A stretch of 9,312 nt of DNA from Acidobacteriota bacterium (GCA_003509065.1 DODG01000354.1:1-9312); one strand, 5' to 3'; positions 1 through 8,422 are shown, counted from the stretch's first letter. Notes: generated from the letters alone by a model not told the origin. Numbers and translations: made by a program.

Positions 1-1424
1 GCCGCTGCTAACTCAAAAAGTGGACGCGGATACAGCCCGAATACGATCGTGCCGACCAAAGTAATTACTAAAGCGGCAACCATCGCCGGGCTAACTCTAA
101 TCGGTGGCCCAGCAATCTCTTCCTTGATCCACATATAAACAATGACACGAATGTAGTAATACAGCGAAATGGCACTGTTCCCCACTGCGACGACAGCCAG
201 CCAAATATAGCCACTTTCAATCGCGGCACTAAACAGCCAAAACTTACCCATAAATCCGGCTGTTGGTGGTATGCCACCCAGCGACAGCATGAAAAAGAGC
301 ATCGCAAAAGCTGCAACCGGATATCTAGAATACAGGCCGCTTAAGTCCTTAAGTTCATCACCCGCTACATTCTCGCGCCGCAACATTGTGACCACAGCAA
401 AGGCACCTAACTGCATGAACACATAGACCATGAGGTATACAAAGATTGCTGTAAAACCTCTTGGCGTACCCGCAACAACACCAATCAATATGTAACCTGC
501 GTGAGCAATCGACGAATAGGCGAGCATTCGCTTAATGTTGCTTTGCGTAATGGCCGCAATATTACCCAGGGTCATCGTAATAATCGCCAAGGCGTAGAAG
601 ATAGGCCTCCACTCCTCAACTAATCCGGGTAATCCTTCGAAAAAAATTCTGAGCAACATGGCAAAGGCCGCCGCTTTTGATCCCACCGATAGAAACGCGG
701 TGACCGGTGTCGGGGCACCTTCGTACACATCAGGCGCCCACATATGAAATGGCACTGCAGCAATTTTGAAGCCAATGCCCGCAATTACTAAAATCATTGC
801 AACTAATAGCAGACCATCCGATTCACCTGCCACAAACGTAGCTGTCAATTCTCGTAAATTTGTTGTGCCGGACAGTCCATAAAGAAGGGACATCCCGTAA
901 AGGAGAAGGCCTAAGGAAAAAGCGCCTAACAAGAAATACTTCACGGCAGCTTCATTTGATCGACGGTTAGGTTTCACGTAGCCGACCAAGATATAAAATG
1001 CAACTGCCATCGTTTCCAGGCCAATAAAGATCGCAATTAAATCGATCCCGCTCGCCATAAACATCATGCCGAGCGTCGCACATAAGATTAGAAAATAGTA
1101 CTCACCGACCTTGAGTCCTTCTGCTTCCAAGTATGACGACGACATTAAGACGGTAATGGCAGCAGCACCGAGAAAAATCAGTTTGAAGAAAAACGCGAAG
1201 CCATCAATCGCCAACAGTCCACGTGACACAACCAGATTTGCGTCAGAAAATTGAAGCAAGGTAAGTGCGGTCGCTCCAAGAACAGCGAGAGCACACCATC
1301 CAAGAACACGCTGGTGTTGCCTTGAGGTAAACAGGTCGACGATCAAGAGCAGTAATGCTCCGGCCGTCAGCACGATCTCGGGCAGGATATATTGAAAATC
1401 CTGCATCGAAAAGCCGGCTGGCAT
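1..1424 (-). CDS. nuoN: NADH-quinone oxidoreductase subunit N (NuoN), 3' end cut by the window edge
   Basis: I translated this open frame by hand: 474 uninterrupted codons with no stop before the left edge. It is an antiporter-like membrane subunit of complex I that takes part in proton translocation. The protein starts MPAGFSMQDFQYILPEIVL and is hydrophobic throughout with many predicted helices. Key residues match the family: E137 in GLETMAVAFYILVG (cf. E. coli E133), K220 in GFKIAAVPFHMW (cf. K217), K250 in SVGSKAAAF (cf. K247), and K394 in GGIPPTAGFMGK (cf. K395). NIKRMLAYSSIAHAGY lies at 296-311. Family members are about 480-490 residues, so only roughly 10-15 are missing. The ATG at 1424 is preferred because AGGAGG lies 10 bases upstream. 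A second in-frame ATG at 1406 (Met7) lacks such a site. The gap to nuoM is 3 bases, suggesting translational coupling. Confidence 0.97.
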   Translation of the reverse strand, partial: MPAGFSMQDFQYILPEIVLTAGALLLLIVDLFTSRQHQRVLGWCALAVLGATALTLLQFSDANLVVSRGLLAIDGFAFFFKLIFLGAAAITVLMSSSYLEAEGLKVGEYYFLILCATLGMMFMASGIDLIAIFIGLETMAVAFYILVGYVKPNRRSNEAAVKYFLLGAFSLGLLLYGMSLLYGLSGTTNLRELTATFVAGESDGLLLVAMILVIAGIGFKIAAVPFHMWAPDVYEGAPTPVTAFLSVGSKAAAFAMLLRIFFEGLPGLVEEWRPIFYALAIITMTLGNIAAITQSNIKRMLAYSSIAHAGYILIGVVAGTPRGFTAIFVYLMVYVFMQLGAFAVVTMLRRENVAGDELKDLSGLYSRYPVAAFAMLFFMLSLGGIPPTAGFMGKFWLFSAAIESGYIWLAVVAVGNSAISLYYYIRVIVYMWIKEEIAGPPIRVSPAMVAALVITLVGTIVFGLYPRPLFELAA

Positions 1425-1427
1425 GTG

Positions 1428-3110
1428 TCAGTTACCTCCTGCCAATGCACTACCCCTTAGCATGGAACCATTAGATGGCTCGCTGGTGAGCTTGTCATCT
1501 GGGCACGCTTCTGCGACTACTCCATCCACTCGTTCGCTTTCTTTTGCCAATCGCACCTCAGCATGGCTGGGGTCGTCCTGGCACACCGCCATGACATTCT
1601 GTGGAGCGTAATCCGCATTCACCCGCGTCATCACACGCTCAACAGACGTTTCCAGGCGCCGCAAGAATGGAGAAGGATAAAGCCCAATCCACACTGCCAA
1701 GATGATAAGCGGCACGAACGTTGCTAGTTCTCGCACATTCAAATCAGCAAGTCCTTCATTCTTAGGATTATCAATCGTGCCAAACATCGTTCGCTGGTAC
1801 AGCCACAGCATATAGGCGGCACCCAGCACAATTCCGGTTGCAGCAACAGCCGCCCACCATTTGCTAACCACGAAGATGCCCTGCAGAATTAAGATTTCGC
1901 CAATGAATCCATTGAGTGTTGGCAACCCAATCGACGACATCGTCATGATTAGAAACACAGCGGCATAGACTGGCATGGTCTTCGATAATCCGCCATACTC
2001 AGAAATTTCTCGCGTATGTCGACGTTCGTACACAATTCCTACGATTAAGAAAAGTGCCCCGGTTGAAATGCCATGGTTAATTTGCTGAATAATGCTGCCA
2101 GTAATACCCACTGGAGTTAACGCAAACATACCCAGCATCACCAGTCCCATATGGCTAACTGAGGAGTAAGCTACTAAACGCTTCCAGTCACTCTGTGAGA
2201 GCGCGACTAAGGCGCCATAAATAATGCCAACGATAGAAAGTCCGGCAATCAACGGTACAAAGCTTACGGTGGCATCAGGCAAAATCGGAAGACTGAACCG
2301 AATAAACCCGTACGTCCCCATCTTTAACAAGACAGCTGCCAGAATGACTGAGCCGGCTGTCGGCGCATCAGTGTGTGCATCTGGTAGCCATGTGTGAAAC
2401 GGAAACATTGGCACTTTGACAGCAAAACCAAGGAAGAACGCTAAAAAGACCCACCATTGTAAATCCACCGGCATATTTAGTTCATGGAACTGAGTAACGT
2501 CGAACGTGTAAACACCGGTCACACTGTACTGGTAAAAATAAACCGCCAGAATACCCAGCAACATCACAACGCTGCCTACAAGTGTGTACAGGAAAAACTT
2601 GATAGCCGAATACAAACGATTGTCGCTACCCCAGATCCCAATCAAGAAATACATCGGAACAAGCATCACTTCCCAAAACAAGAAAAACAGCAAAAAATCG
2701 AGAGTGATAAATGCACCGATCATGCCCGTCTGCAACAAAAGTAGAAAAATATAGTATTCCTTCACCCGCTCAGTGATCGCCGTCCAAGATGACAAGATCG
2801 CGATCATCCCCATCAGCGTAGTCAGCAAGACGAGCAACGAACTGAACCCATCAACCCCCAGGAAATATTCAGCTCCAATTGATGGAATCCACGGTGCCCG
2901 CTCGACAAATTGCCAATCTGGATTTGCTGAGTCGTACCAGAACCAAAGTGGCAACGAGACAAGGAACCCCAAAGACGCAACGATGTTAGCAATCCATCGA
3001 ATCGTATCGTCACGACGGCGATCAACGAACAACAAGATGATCGCGCCTACAAGCGGCACCAATAAAATAAGTGACAGTAGTGGAAATTCAGCAGCGTTAT
3101 TCATATTCAT
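1428..3110 (-). CDS. nuoM: NADH-quinone oxidoreductase subunit M (NuoM)
   Basis: This is an antiporter-like pump subunit of complex I, 560 residues, in the cytoplasmic membrane. The conserved charged residues are present: E147 in FLFWEVMLVPMYFLIG (cf. E. coli E144), K232 in AVKVPMFPFHTWLPDAH (cf. K234), K263 in LAAVLLKMGTYGFIR (cf. K265), and E405 in LNGFIGEILIL (cf. E407). The central DWKRLVAYSSVSHMG segment is at 308-322. Membrane helices end near residue 480 (GLYPSPFL). About 70 further hydrophilic residues follow, with two Cys (510, 536) and many acidic residues, making the protein longer than the usual ~500. The start at 3110 has only a weak upstream ribosome site. Met3 (3104) is an equally possible start and changes two residues only. 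It follows nuoL after a 51-base gap and its last codons contain the nuoN ribosome site. Confidence 0.97.
   Translation of the reverse strand: MNMNNAAEFPLLSLILLVPLVGAIILLFVDRRRDDTIRWIANIVASLGFLVSLPLWFWYDSANPDWQFVERAPWIPSIGAEYFLGVDGFSSLLVLLTTLMGMIAILSSWTAITERVKEYYIFLLLLQTGMIGAFITLDFLLFFLFWEVMLVPMYFLIGIWGSDNRLYSAIKFFLYTLVGSVVMLLGILAVYFYQYSVTGVYTFDVTQFHELNMPVDLQWWVFLAFFLGFAVKVPMFPFHTWLPDAHTDAPTAGSVILAAVLLKMGTYGFIRFSLPILPDATVSFVPLIAGLSIVGIIYGALVALSQSDWKRLVAYSSVSHMGLVMLGMFALTPVGITGSIIQQINHGISTGALFLIVGIVYERRHTREISEYGGLSKTMPVYAAVFLIMTMSSIGLPTLNGFIGEILILQGIFVVSKWWAAVAATGIVLGAAYMLWLYQRTMFGTIDNPKNEGLADLNVRELATFVPLIILAVWIGLYPSPFLRRLETSVERVMTRVNADYAPQNVMAVCQDDPSHAEVRLAKESERVDGVVAEACPDDKLTSEPSNGSMLRGSALAGGN
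1435..1440 (-). promoter_or_regulatory. Strong Shine-Dalgarno site for nuoN
   Basis: The reverse strand reads AGGAGG here, 10 bases before the ATG at 1424. It lies inside the last codons of nuoM, whose final residues are Gly-Gly-Asn. It is the clearest ribosome binding site in the window and decides the nuoN start in favour of 1424 over the internal ATG at 1406. That the site is used is inferred from its sequence and spacing. Confidence 0.8.
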
Positions 3111-3161
3111 AAAACAACCAGTAGCTTTAGGGTTATGTACGTCAATCCCATTGCACCCACG

Positions 3162-5237
3162 TCAACTCGCTATGAAATACACACTAACGAAAACGAAAAC
3201 ACCCAACAGCATCACAAGCGCGTAGTTTTGAATTAGACCAGTTTGTATACGACGCACGCTAAAACTGGACTCCGAAGCACTCCAACCGACAAAGTTCACC
3301 AGTCCATCAACAACATACTTATCGAAAAGATGCGACAACCAGCCTGAGAAAACTGTGAACCATCCAGTCAGGTTGACTGCGCCGTCGACAACACGGGCGT
3401 CAAATTGCCATAATTTTTTGGCACTCAGCATCGTACCGCGAACAGCTGTCGCGTTGTAGAACTCGTCGACATAATATTTGTTGAGCAATACACGATGTGC
3501 TCGTGCCCACTGGTTTCGCATGCGCTCTGCCAATTCTGGTCTCTGCACATAAAATCGGTAAGCTAGGCCAATCGCACTTACCGAGATCAGCACTGACAAA
3601 GCCATCAAACCCAATTCTCCAGCATGGGACATATGAGCCGCTGGTACCGCAGTCGCTACAGCCAAGCTTGGTTCAAGAAAATGTTCGATGGCATTGTTTC
3701 CACCGAGTGCTGCAGGGATGCCCACGAAACCTGCGACCATCGCCCCGATCGCCAAAATCGCTAACGGTACGGTCATCATCCTTGGTGACTCGTGTGGTCC
3801 ATGCCAGGGGCCATGACCACCATGGGTATCCGTTGATCTTTCGTTTTCGTGGTTGTCCGTCTGCCACGCTGGACCTCGGTAATTCCCGAAAAACGTCATG
3901 GACATCAAGCGGAACATATAAAAAGACGTCATGGCTGCCGTCAACACGGCGAGTCCCCAAAACACCCGATTACTAAGGAATGTGCGAAATAAAATTTCGT
4001 CTTTGCTAAAAAATCCTGCAAGCGGCGGTATCCCGGCAATCGCTAAACTACCGATTAACATTGTTACAAACGTTACCGGCATGTACGCTCTCAGACCACC
4101 CATGCGCCGCATATCCTGCTCGTCATTCATCGCGTGGATAACCGACCCGCTTCCAAGGAACAAGAGTGCTTTGAAGAAGGCGTGTGTCATTAAATGAAAT
4201 ACACCCGCTGTATACGCGCCAACGCCCATGGCTACAAACATGTAGCCCAACTGCGAGACGGTCGAATAGGCCAAAACTCGTTTAATGTCGTACTGGACCA
4301 ATCCAATTGTCGCCGCAACAAACGCAGTCAATAAACCAACAATGGCCACGATTTCCATCACCATGGGTGCATGCGAAAAGAGGACAGCATTTCGGGCGAC
4401 CATGTAGACGCCAGCCGTAACCATTGTTGCCGCATGGATCAATGCCGATACCGGAGTCGGACCCTCCATCGCATCGGGTAACCAGACATAAAGTGGAATC
4501 TGCGCGCTTTTGCCTGTTGCACCAACGAACAACAGCAAGCAAATTATAGACAAGACGCCGAACTGGGCGATTTCAATGGGCATCTCGGCTGCAATATTAG
4601 CCACTGCTTTGAAATCAACAGTACCGAATGTGAAAAATATGAAGAAGATAGCTAATACAAATCCCCAGTCTCCAATCCGATTGACCAGAAAAGCCTTCTT
4701 CCCAGCATCAGACGCACTCTTTTTTTCGTAATAAAATCCAATAAGCAGATAGGAACACAGCCCTACACCCTCCCAGCCGACAAACATCACTAAAAGGTTC
4801 GCCCCAAGAACCAGAGTCAGCATGAAAAAGCAGAACAAATTTAAGTAACAAAAATATCTTGCATAGGCACCCCGCGGTTCCTCATGCATATAGGAAACGG
4901 AATACATATGGATAAGAAACCCAATACCAGACACGATTAAAATCATCACGGCAGACAAAGGATCTAAGCGAAATGCCCAAGGAACTTCGAAGGCTCCAAT
5001 GCCATTAGCTGTTGCCAATGGGATAGGAGGGATCCAATTCGCCAAGACTACGACGTGTTCACGAGCCTCAAGGGCCAATAAATCCACGAACGCCACTAGA
5101 GACAGGACAGCCGCAATCCCCATTGATGCGCAAGCGACAGTTGCTGACTGTGCCTTACTGAACAGTCGGATTCCAACTAAGCCATTAATGGCCGCGCCGA
5201 TTCCGGGCACTAAGGGGATTAACCAAATTAGATCCAT
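3162..5237 (-). CDS. nuoL: NADH-quinone oxidoreductase subunit L (NuoL)
   Basis: This is the distal antiporter-like pump subunit of complex I, 691 residues, a little longer than the 613-residue E. coli protein. Landmarks in order: the N-terminal MDLIWLIPLVPGIGA; the region before E156 (FVGWEGVGLCSYLL; cf. E. coli E144); K243 in GATGKSAQIPLYVWLPDAM (cf. K229); HAATMVTAGVY at 268-278; YDIKRVLAYSTVSQLGYM at 316-333; K356 in THAFFKALLFLGSG (cf. K342); and K412 in GFFSKDEIL (cf. K399). A polar, His-rich loop lies at about 458-486. The C-terminal part keeps NKYYVDEFYNA (586-596), then the stretch expected for the long lateral helix and a final membrane helix near 670-689. The start ATG at 5237 follows nuoK by a 31-base gap, with only a weak GTGAG-like ribosome site. 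Confidence 0.97.
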   Translation of the reverse strand: MDLIWLIPLVPGIGAAINGLVGIRLFSKAQSATVACASMGIAAVLSLVAFVDLLALEAREHVVVLANWIPPIPLATANGIGAFEVPWAFRLDPLSAVMILIVSGIGFLIHMYSVSYMHEEPRGAYARYFCYLNLFCFFMLTLVLGANLLVMFVGWEGVGLCSYLLIGFYYEKKSASDAGKKAFLVNRIGDWGFVLAIFFIFFTFGTVDFKAVANIAAEMPIEIAQFGVLSIICLLLFVGATGKSAQIPLYVWLPDAMEGPTPVSALIHAATMVTAGVYMVARNAVLFSHAPMVMEIVAIVGLLTAFVAATIGLVQYDIKRVLAYSTVSQLGYMFVAMGVGAYTAGVFHLMTHAFFKALLFLGSGSVIHAMNDEQDMRRMGGLRAYMPVTFVTMLIGSLAIAGIPPLAGFFSKDEILFRTFLSNRVFWGLAVLTAAMTSFYMFRLMSMTFFGNYRGPAWQTDNHENERSTDTHGGHGPWHGPHESPRMMTVPLAILAIGAMVAGFVGIPAALGGNNAIEHFLEPSLAVATAVPAAHMSHAGELGLMALSVLISVSAIGLAYRFYVQRPELAERMRNQWARAHRVLLNKYYVDEFYNATAVRGTMLSAKKLWQFDARVVDGAVNLTGWFTVFSGWLSHLFDKYVVDGLVNFVGWSASESSFSVRRIQTGLIQNYALVMLLGVFVFVSVYFIAS

Positions 5238-5268
5238 ATTTGCTCACGCCAACCGTGATATCCGATTG

Positions 5269-5577
5269 TTACCATCGCATCACGTTCATTTCGTCGATAT
5301 TCACCGTTTCCTTGTTTCGATAGAACGCTAGAATTATTCCTAGACCGACAGCGGCCTCAGCGGCAGCCACCGCTATAACAAACACTGCAAACACTTGACC
5401 GACCACATGTTCCAACTGGTACGAAAATGCCGCAAGGTTAATATTGACGGCGTTTAACATTAATTCAATCGACATGAAAATAATAATGATGTTACGGCGA
5501 AGCATGACACCGATCACGCCAATCATGAACAGGGAGGCCGATAACACCATGTAGTGAGTTGTAGTGATTTCTAACAT
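5269..5577 (-). CDS. nuoK: NADH-quinone oxidoreductase subunit K (NuoK)
   Basis: This is a small three-helix membrane subunit of complex I linking the quinone module to the antiporter-like subunits. From the ATG at 5577 it has 102 residues, close to E. coli NuoK (100). It starts MLEITTTHYMVLSASLF. The two essential membrane glutamates are visible: E38 in IFMSIELMLNAVNIN (cf. E. coli E36) and E74 in VAAAEAAVGLGI (cf. E72). The C-terminus RNKETVNIDEMNVMRW is family-like. An in-frame GTG at 5589 would add four residues (MSGN). I prefer the ATG because MLEIT matches the usual start and a GAGTGG-like weak ribosome site precedes it, while nothing precedes the GTG. The gap to nuoJ is about 58 bases. 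Confidence 0.96.
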   Translation of the reverse strand: MLEITTTHYMVLSASLFMIGVIGVMLRRNIIIIFMSIELMLNAVNINLAAFSYQLEHVVGQVFAVFVIAVAAAEAAVGLGIILAFYRNKETVNIDEMNVMRW

Positions 5578-5635
5578 ATTTCCACTCACATAGTCAGGGC
5601 GCCGAAAATAAGGTGCGTCTGTCCAGCAAATACCA

Positions 5636-6154
5636 TTACAACTCTCTCTTTGCTAAAACGATGGCACCCACCATCGCCACCAACAATAAAATCGACGCAA
5701 CTTCAAACGGTATTAAGTAGTTCGTATAAAGCATCCAGCCGATTTGTTCTACATTTCCTCCAACATCAGAAAGCCCAGCATCACTGACCGTAGCACCTGA
5801 CGATGGACGAACTGCGCTGTAAACAATGATCGCAGCAAACTCGGCTAGCACCGCACCAGACAAAAGCAATCCAGTTCGAGCTAAACGACGAGGATCTTCA
5901 TGAGCTTCTGGTGACCCCTTTAAATTAACCAGCATAACGACGAACAAGTACAGCACCACGATGCCACCGGTGTAGACCAGCACCTGAATCACAGCGAGAA
6001 ACTCGGCCCTTAACAAGACATACAGCATGGCTACGAACATAAAGTTCGCCACCAAGAACAGGACACTGTGGACAGTGTTACGGGTAGTCACCACTAAAAT
6101 GGCAAAACCCAAAATGAAGGCAGATAATCCATAGAATGCGATTGCTTCGCCCAT
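5636..6154 (-). CDS. nuoJ: NADH-quinone oxidoreductase subunit J (NuoJ)
   Basis: This is a 172-residue membrane subunit of complex I, usual length for the family. The N-terminal half is well conserved: GLSAFILGFAILVV (helix 1), NTVHSVLFLVANFMFVAMLYVLL (helix 2, 26-48), then EFLAVIQVLVYTGGIVVLYLF from 51. The last contains Tyr61 and the GG pair typical of helix 3, which forms a pi-bulge in solved complex I structures. The segment LKGSPEAHEDPRRLARTG is a polar loop, followed by two more helices ending VAMVGAIVLAKREL. The ATG at 6154 is preceded by a weak AAGAAG site. The gap from the nuoH stop is 16 bases, so nuoI, which sits here in the standard order, is absent. Confidence 0.96.
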   Translation of the reverse strand: MGEAIAFYGLSAFILGFAILVVTTRNTVHSVLFLVANFMFVAMLYVLLRAEFLAVIQVLVYTGGIVVLYLFVVMLVNLKGSPEAHEDPRRLARTGLLLSGAVLAEFAAIIVYSAVRPSSGATVSDAGLSDVGGNVEQIGWMLYTNYLIPFEVASILLLVAMVGAIVLAKREL

Positions 6155-6170
6155 AATCTTCTTTACCCGT

Positions 6171-7190
6171 TTACAACAAAACCTTCACAACGCCACTCAC
6201 TACAACATTTCCAATAGCAATAGGAATAAGCACTTTCCATCCCAAGCGCATCAACTGGTCATACCGGTATCTTGGCAGCGTCGCACGAATCCAGAGAAAC
6301 ACATATAAAAATGCAAAAGTCTTGCCGATAAACCAGATCCAGGAAGGGATTAGATCGAGAAAACCAAGTGCCTCAACGCTAGGAAACGGCCTTAGCCAAC
6401 CCCCCATGAACAGCGTGGTCGCGACCGAGCAAATAACAATCATGTTGGCGTACTCAGCCAAGAAAAATAGGGCGAACCGCATTCCACTGTATTCGGTATG
6501 AAATCCACCAGTCAGTTCTTGTTCGGCTTCCGGCATATCAAATGGAGCACGATTGGTTTCGGCAAGTCCACCAATGAAAAATAAGACAAACGCAACCGGC
6601 TGAATAAATAGAAACCAGAGCCCGGATTCACGTTGTGCTTCTACAATACCCACCATACTCAACGTCCCAGCAGTTACAATCATGCTAACTAGCGTCATCG
6701 TTACGGCCACTTCGTAACTAATAAGCTGCGCTGAAGCACGCAAACTCGCCAGCAAAGGATACTTACTGTTAGACGCCCAGCCACCTAAGATAATTCCGTA
6801 GACGCCAAGCGACGCCACCGAAACGATGTAAAGCAGGCCAACATTAATGTCTGTGATATACAACGGCTCCAAACGACCAAACAAATTCACTTCGGGACCG
6901 AACGGAATGACAGCAAAAACAATTAATGCAGGCACAAGCACCATCATGGGAGCGAGCGTGAACACCCATTTGTCAGCTCGAGCCGGTGTAATGTCTTCCT
7001 TCATCATTAGCTTTAGCGCATCAGCGATAGGTTGCAACACCCCTCTTGGACCAACTCGCATCGGACCCAGCCTTGATTGAACCCAGGCAATGACTTTCCG
7101 CTCGAGTAGCGTCATGTACGAAACCGACACCAGTATTGCATTCAAAAGAATGACGATTTTCAGAAGCGGGATAACAAAAATGTCGACCAT
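6171..7190 (-). CDS. nuoH: NADH-quinone oxidoreductase subunit H (NuoH)
   Basis: This is a membrane subunit that forms much of the quinone-access chamber and the start of the proton path (E-channel) in complex I. It has 339 residues, usual length. The first signature, LLERKVIAWVQSRLGPMRVG, lies at 28-47, followed by LQPIADALKLMMKED (52-66). The second conserved block, ETNRAPFDMPEAEQELTGGF at 211-230, supplies E-channel glutamates. It continues HTEYSGMRFALFFLAEY (231-247). The C-terminus has LWIRATLPRYRYDQLMRLGWK (299-319 region). Hydrophobic segments fit eight membrane helices. The ATG at 7190 follows the nuoD stop by 37 bases and has no strong ribosome site. nuoE, nuoF and nuoG, which often lie between nuoD and nuoH, are not here. 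Confidence 0.97.
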   Translation of the reverse strand: MVDIFVIPLLKIVILLNAILVSVSYMTLLERKVIAWVQSRLGPMRVGPRGVLQPIADALKLMMKEDITPARADKWVFTLAPMMVLVPALIVFAVIPFGPEVNLFGRLEPLYITDINVGLLYIVSVASLGVYGIILGGWASNSKYPLLASLRASAQLISYEVAVTMTLVSMIVTAGTLSMVGIVEAQRESGLWFLFIQPVAFVLFFIGGLAETNRAPFDMPEAEQELTGGFHTEYSGMRFALFFLAEYANMIVICSVATTLFMGGWLRPFPSVEALGFLDLIPSWIWFIGKTFAFLYVFLWIRATLPRYRYDQLMRLGWKVLIPIAIGNVVVSGVVKVLL

Positions 7191-7227
7191 ATCTCAGACT
7201 TGTGGTGTGTCACCAGATTCTACAGAT

Positions 7228-8352
7228 CTACCTATCTACCTCTCCCAACACGATGTCAATCGAGCCGATAAGCGCAACAACATCGGCAACCAAATGCCCA
7301 CGAATAAGTCGTGGCAAAGCCTGTAAATTACAGAAAGAAGGCGACCGAACTCTGAAACGATATGGATTCGTTGACCGGCCGTCGCTGACGATGAAAAACC
7401 CGATCTCACCCTTTGGCGATTCAATTGCGTGATACGTCTCACCAGCAGGCGGCTTAATCAGTCTGGGGACCTTGCCTATAAACGGACCCTCGGGTAGTCC
7501 TTCAATACCTTGACGGATAATTCGTGTTGATTGTCTGAATTCTTCCAACCGGACCAAATACCGATCATAGGTATCACCTCGATCACCGATCGGCACATCG
7601 AAGTCCATCTCATCATAGGCTGCGTACGGTTCGTCCTTTCTAACATCGCGAGGCACGCCGGATCCCCTAAGTGCAGGACCGCACATTCCAAGTGCTACGG
7701 CTTCAGAGCCCGAAATAATACCTATGTCACGTGTGCGTTCGAGCCAAATTCTGTTGTGAGTCAATAATGTTTCGTACTCACCGACTTTTGAATCCATGAT
7801 GTCGCAGAACTCGAGCACCTTGCGATCCCAGCCTGGCGGTATATCCAAAGGAAGACCGCCAATTCGCTGTGAGTTGTACGTAAGCCGAGCACCGCAGTAT
7901 TCTTCAAAAAGATCAAGAATCAGCTCACGCTCCCTAAAAGCGTATAAAAACACGGTCATAGCCCCGATATCCATGGCATGGGTACCCAGCCACAAACAGT
8001 GGCTTGCTATACGCTGCAACTCATTCAGGACCGTTCTTACGTATCGCGCGCGTCGCGGCACTTCGATGGACATCAATTTCTCGACAGTTTCACAATATCC
8101 AAGATTCGTCGAAGCGGCGGCCACATAGTCCATGCGATCGGTGAGAAGAATAATTTGGGTCCAGTCTCGATTTTCTGAAAGCTTTTCAATTCCGCGATGG
8201 AGATAACCGATGACAATATCTGAGTCGGCCACGCGCTCACCGTCCAGGTGCAGTACGATTCGGAGCACACCGTGAGTACTCGGATGTTGAGGCCCCATGT
8301 TTAAGACCATCTCGTTCGTGTCAAACATAGGACGTTGTGCCTCGACGGTCAT
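7228..8352 (-). CDS. nuoD: NADH-quinone oxidoreductase subunit D (NuoD), short-loop form
   Basis: This is the 49-kDa-type peripheral subunit of complex I, related to the large subunit of NiFe hydrogenases, and it forms the quinone-reduction pocket with NuoB. It has 374 residues. [12 protein letters not shown] lies at 20-31. Aligning by eye with Thermus Nqo4, quinone-site residues are kept: H27 (His38), Y76 in TDRMDY (Tyr87) and D128 in THAMDIGAM (Asp139). Other family blocks are [10 protein letters not shown] (109-118), [12 protein letters not shown] [15 protein letters not shown] (136-150), [12 protein letters not shown] (232-243), [15 protein letters not shown] (311-325), [14 protein letters not shown] (331-344) and the terminal GEVDR. 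Between GP (289-290) and PAGE (302-305) only 11 residues occur, against about 36 in Thermus. The segment with the HF motif is therefore missing, in frame. The protein is not fused to NuoC. Confidence 0.96.
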   Translation of the reverse strand: MTVEAQRPMFDTNEMVLNMGPQHPSTHGVLRIVLHLDGERVADSDIVIGYLHRGIEKLSENRDWTQIILLTDRMDYVAAASTNLGYCETVEKLMSIEVPRRARYVRTVLNELQRIASHCLWLGTHAMDIGAMTVFLYAFRERELILDLFEEYCGARLTYNSQRIGGLPLDIPPGWDRKVLEFCDIMDSKVGEYETLLTHNRIWLERTRDIGIISGSEAVALGMCGPALRGSGVPRDVRKDEPYAAYDEMDFDVPIGDRGDTYDRYLVRLEEFRQSTRIIRQGIEGLPEGPFIGKVPRLIKPPAGETYHAIESPKGEIGFFIVSDGRSTNPYRFRVRSPSFCNLQALPRLIRGHLVADVVALIGSIDIVLGEVDR

Positions 8353-8360
8353 AGTTAAAA

Positions 8361-8364
8361 CCCT
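8361..8364 (-). promoter_or_regulatory. Probable Shine-Dalgarno site for nuoD
   Basis: The reverse strand reads AGGG here, eight bases before the nuoD ATG at 8352, inside the 70-base nuoC-nuoD gap. A second purine-rich site, AAGGA, lies about 10 bases further upstream and is less well spaced. The gap holds no gene and no convincing hairpin followed by a T run. Confidence 0.5.
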
Positions 8365-8422
8365 AACTTATCCTTTCCTAGGTAACATCTCTGTGGTGCA
8401 ACCATTTTCAATCCAATTGATT

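Noticed and set aside
68..316. Reverse-strand 82-codon open frame within nuoN
   Set aside because: It is an alternative frame of the conserved nuoN C-terminal region, whose true frame I translated without interruption.
2773..3225. Forward-strand open frame of 150 codons opposite nuoM and the nuoL-nuoM gap
   Set aside because: It covers the antisense of a conserved membrane protein, shows no family motif and no ribosome site that I can identify.
3497..3976. Forward-strand open frame of 159 codons opposite nuoL
   Set aside because: It lies wholly inside a strongly conserved nuoL, has no recognisable domain, and its composition is that expected of an antisense shadow.
5578..5635. Possible small gene in the nuoJ-nuoK gap
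   Set aside because: The only ATG near a usable position (within CTATGTGA) is followed at once by a stop codon; the gap is too short to hold a supported gene.
8385..8422. AT-rich imperfect palindrome (AATCAATTGGATT type) in the nuoC-nuoD gap as an operator or terminator
   Set aside because: It is short and imperfect, has no GC-rich stem or T run, and lies within an operon; chance is sufficient.
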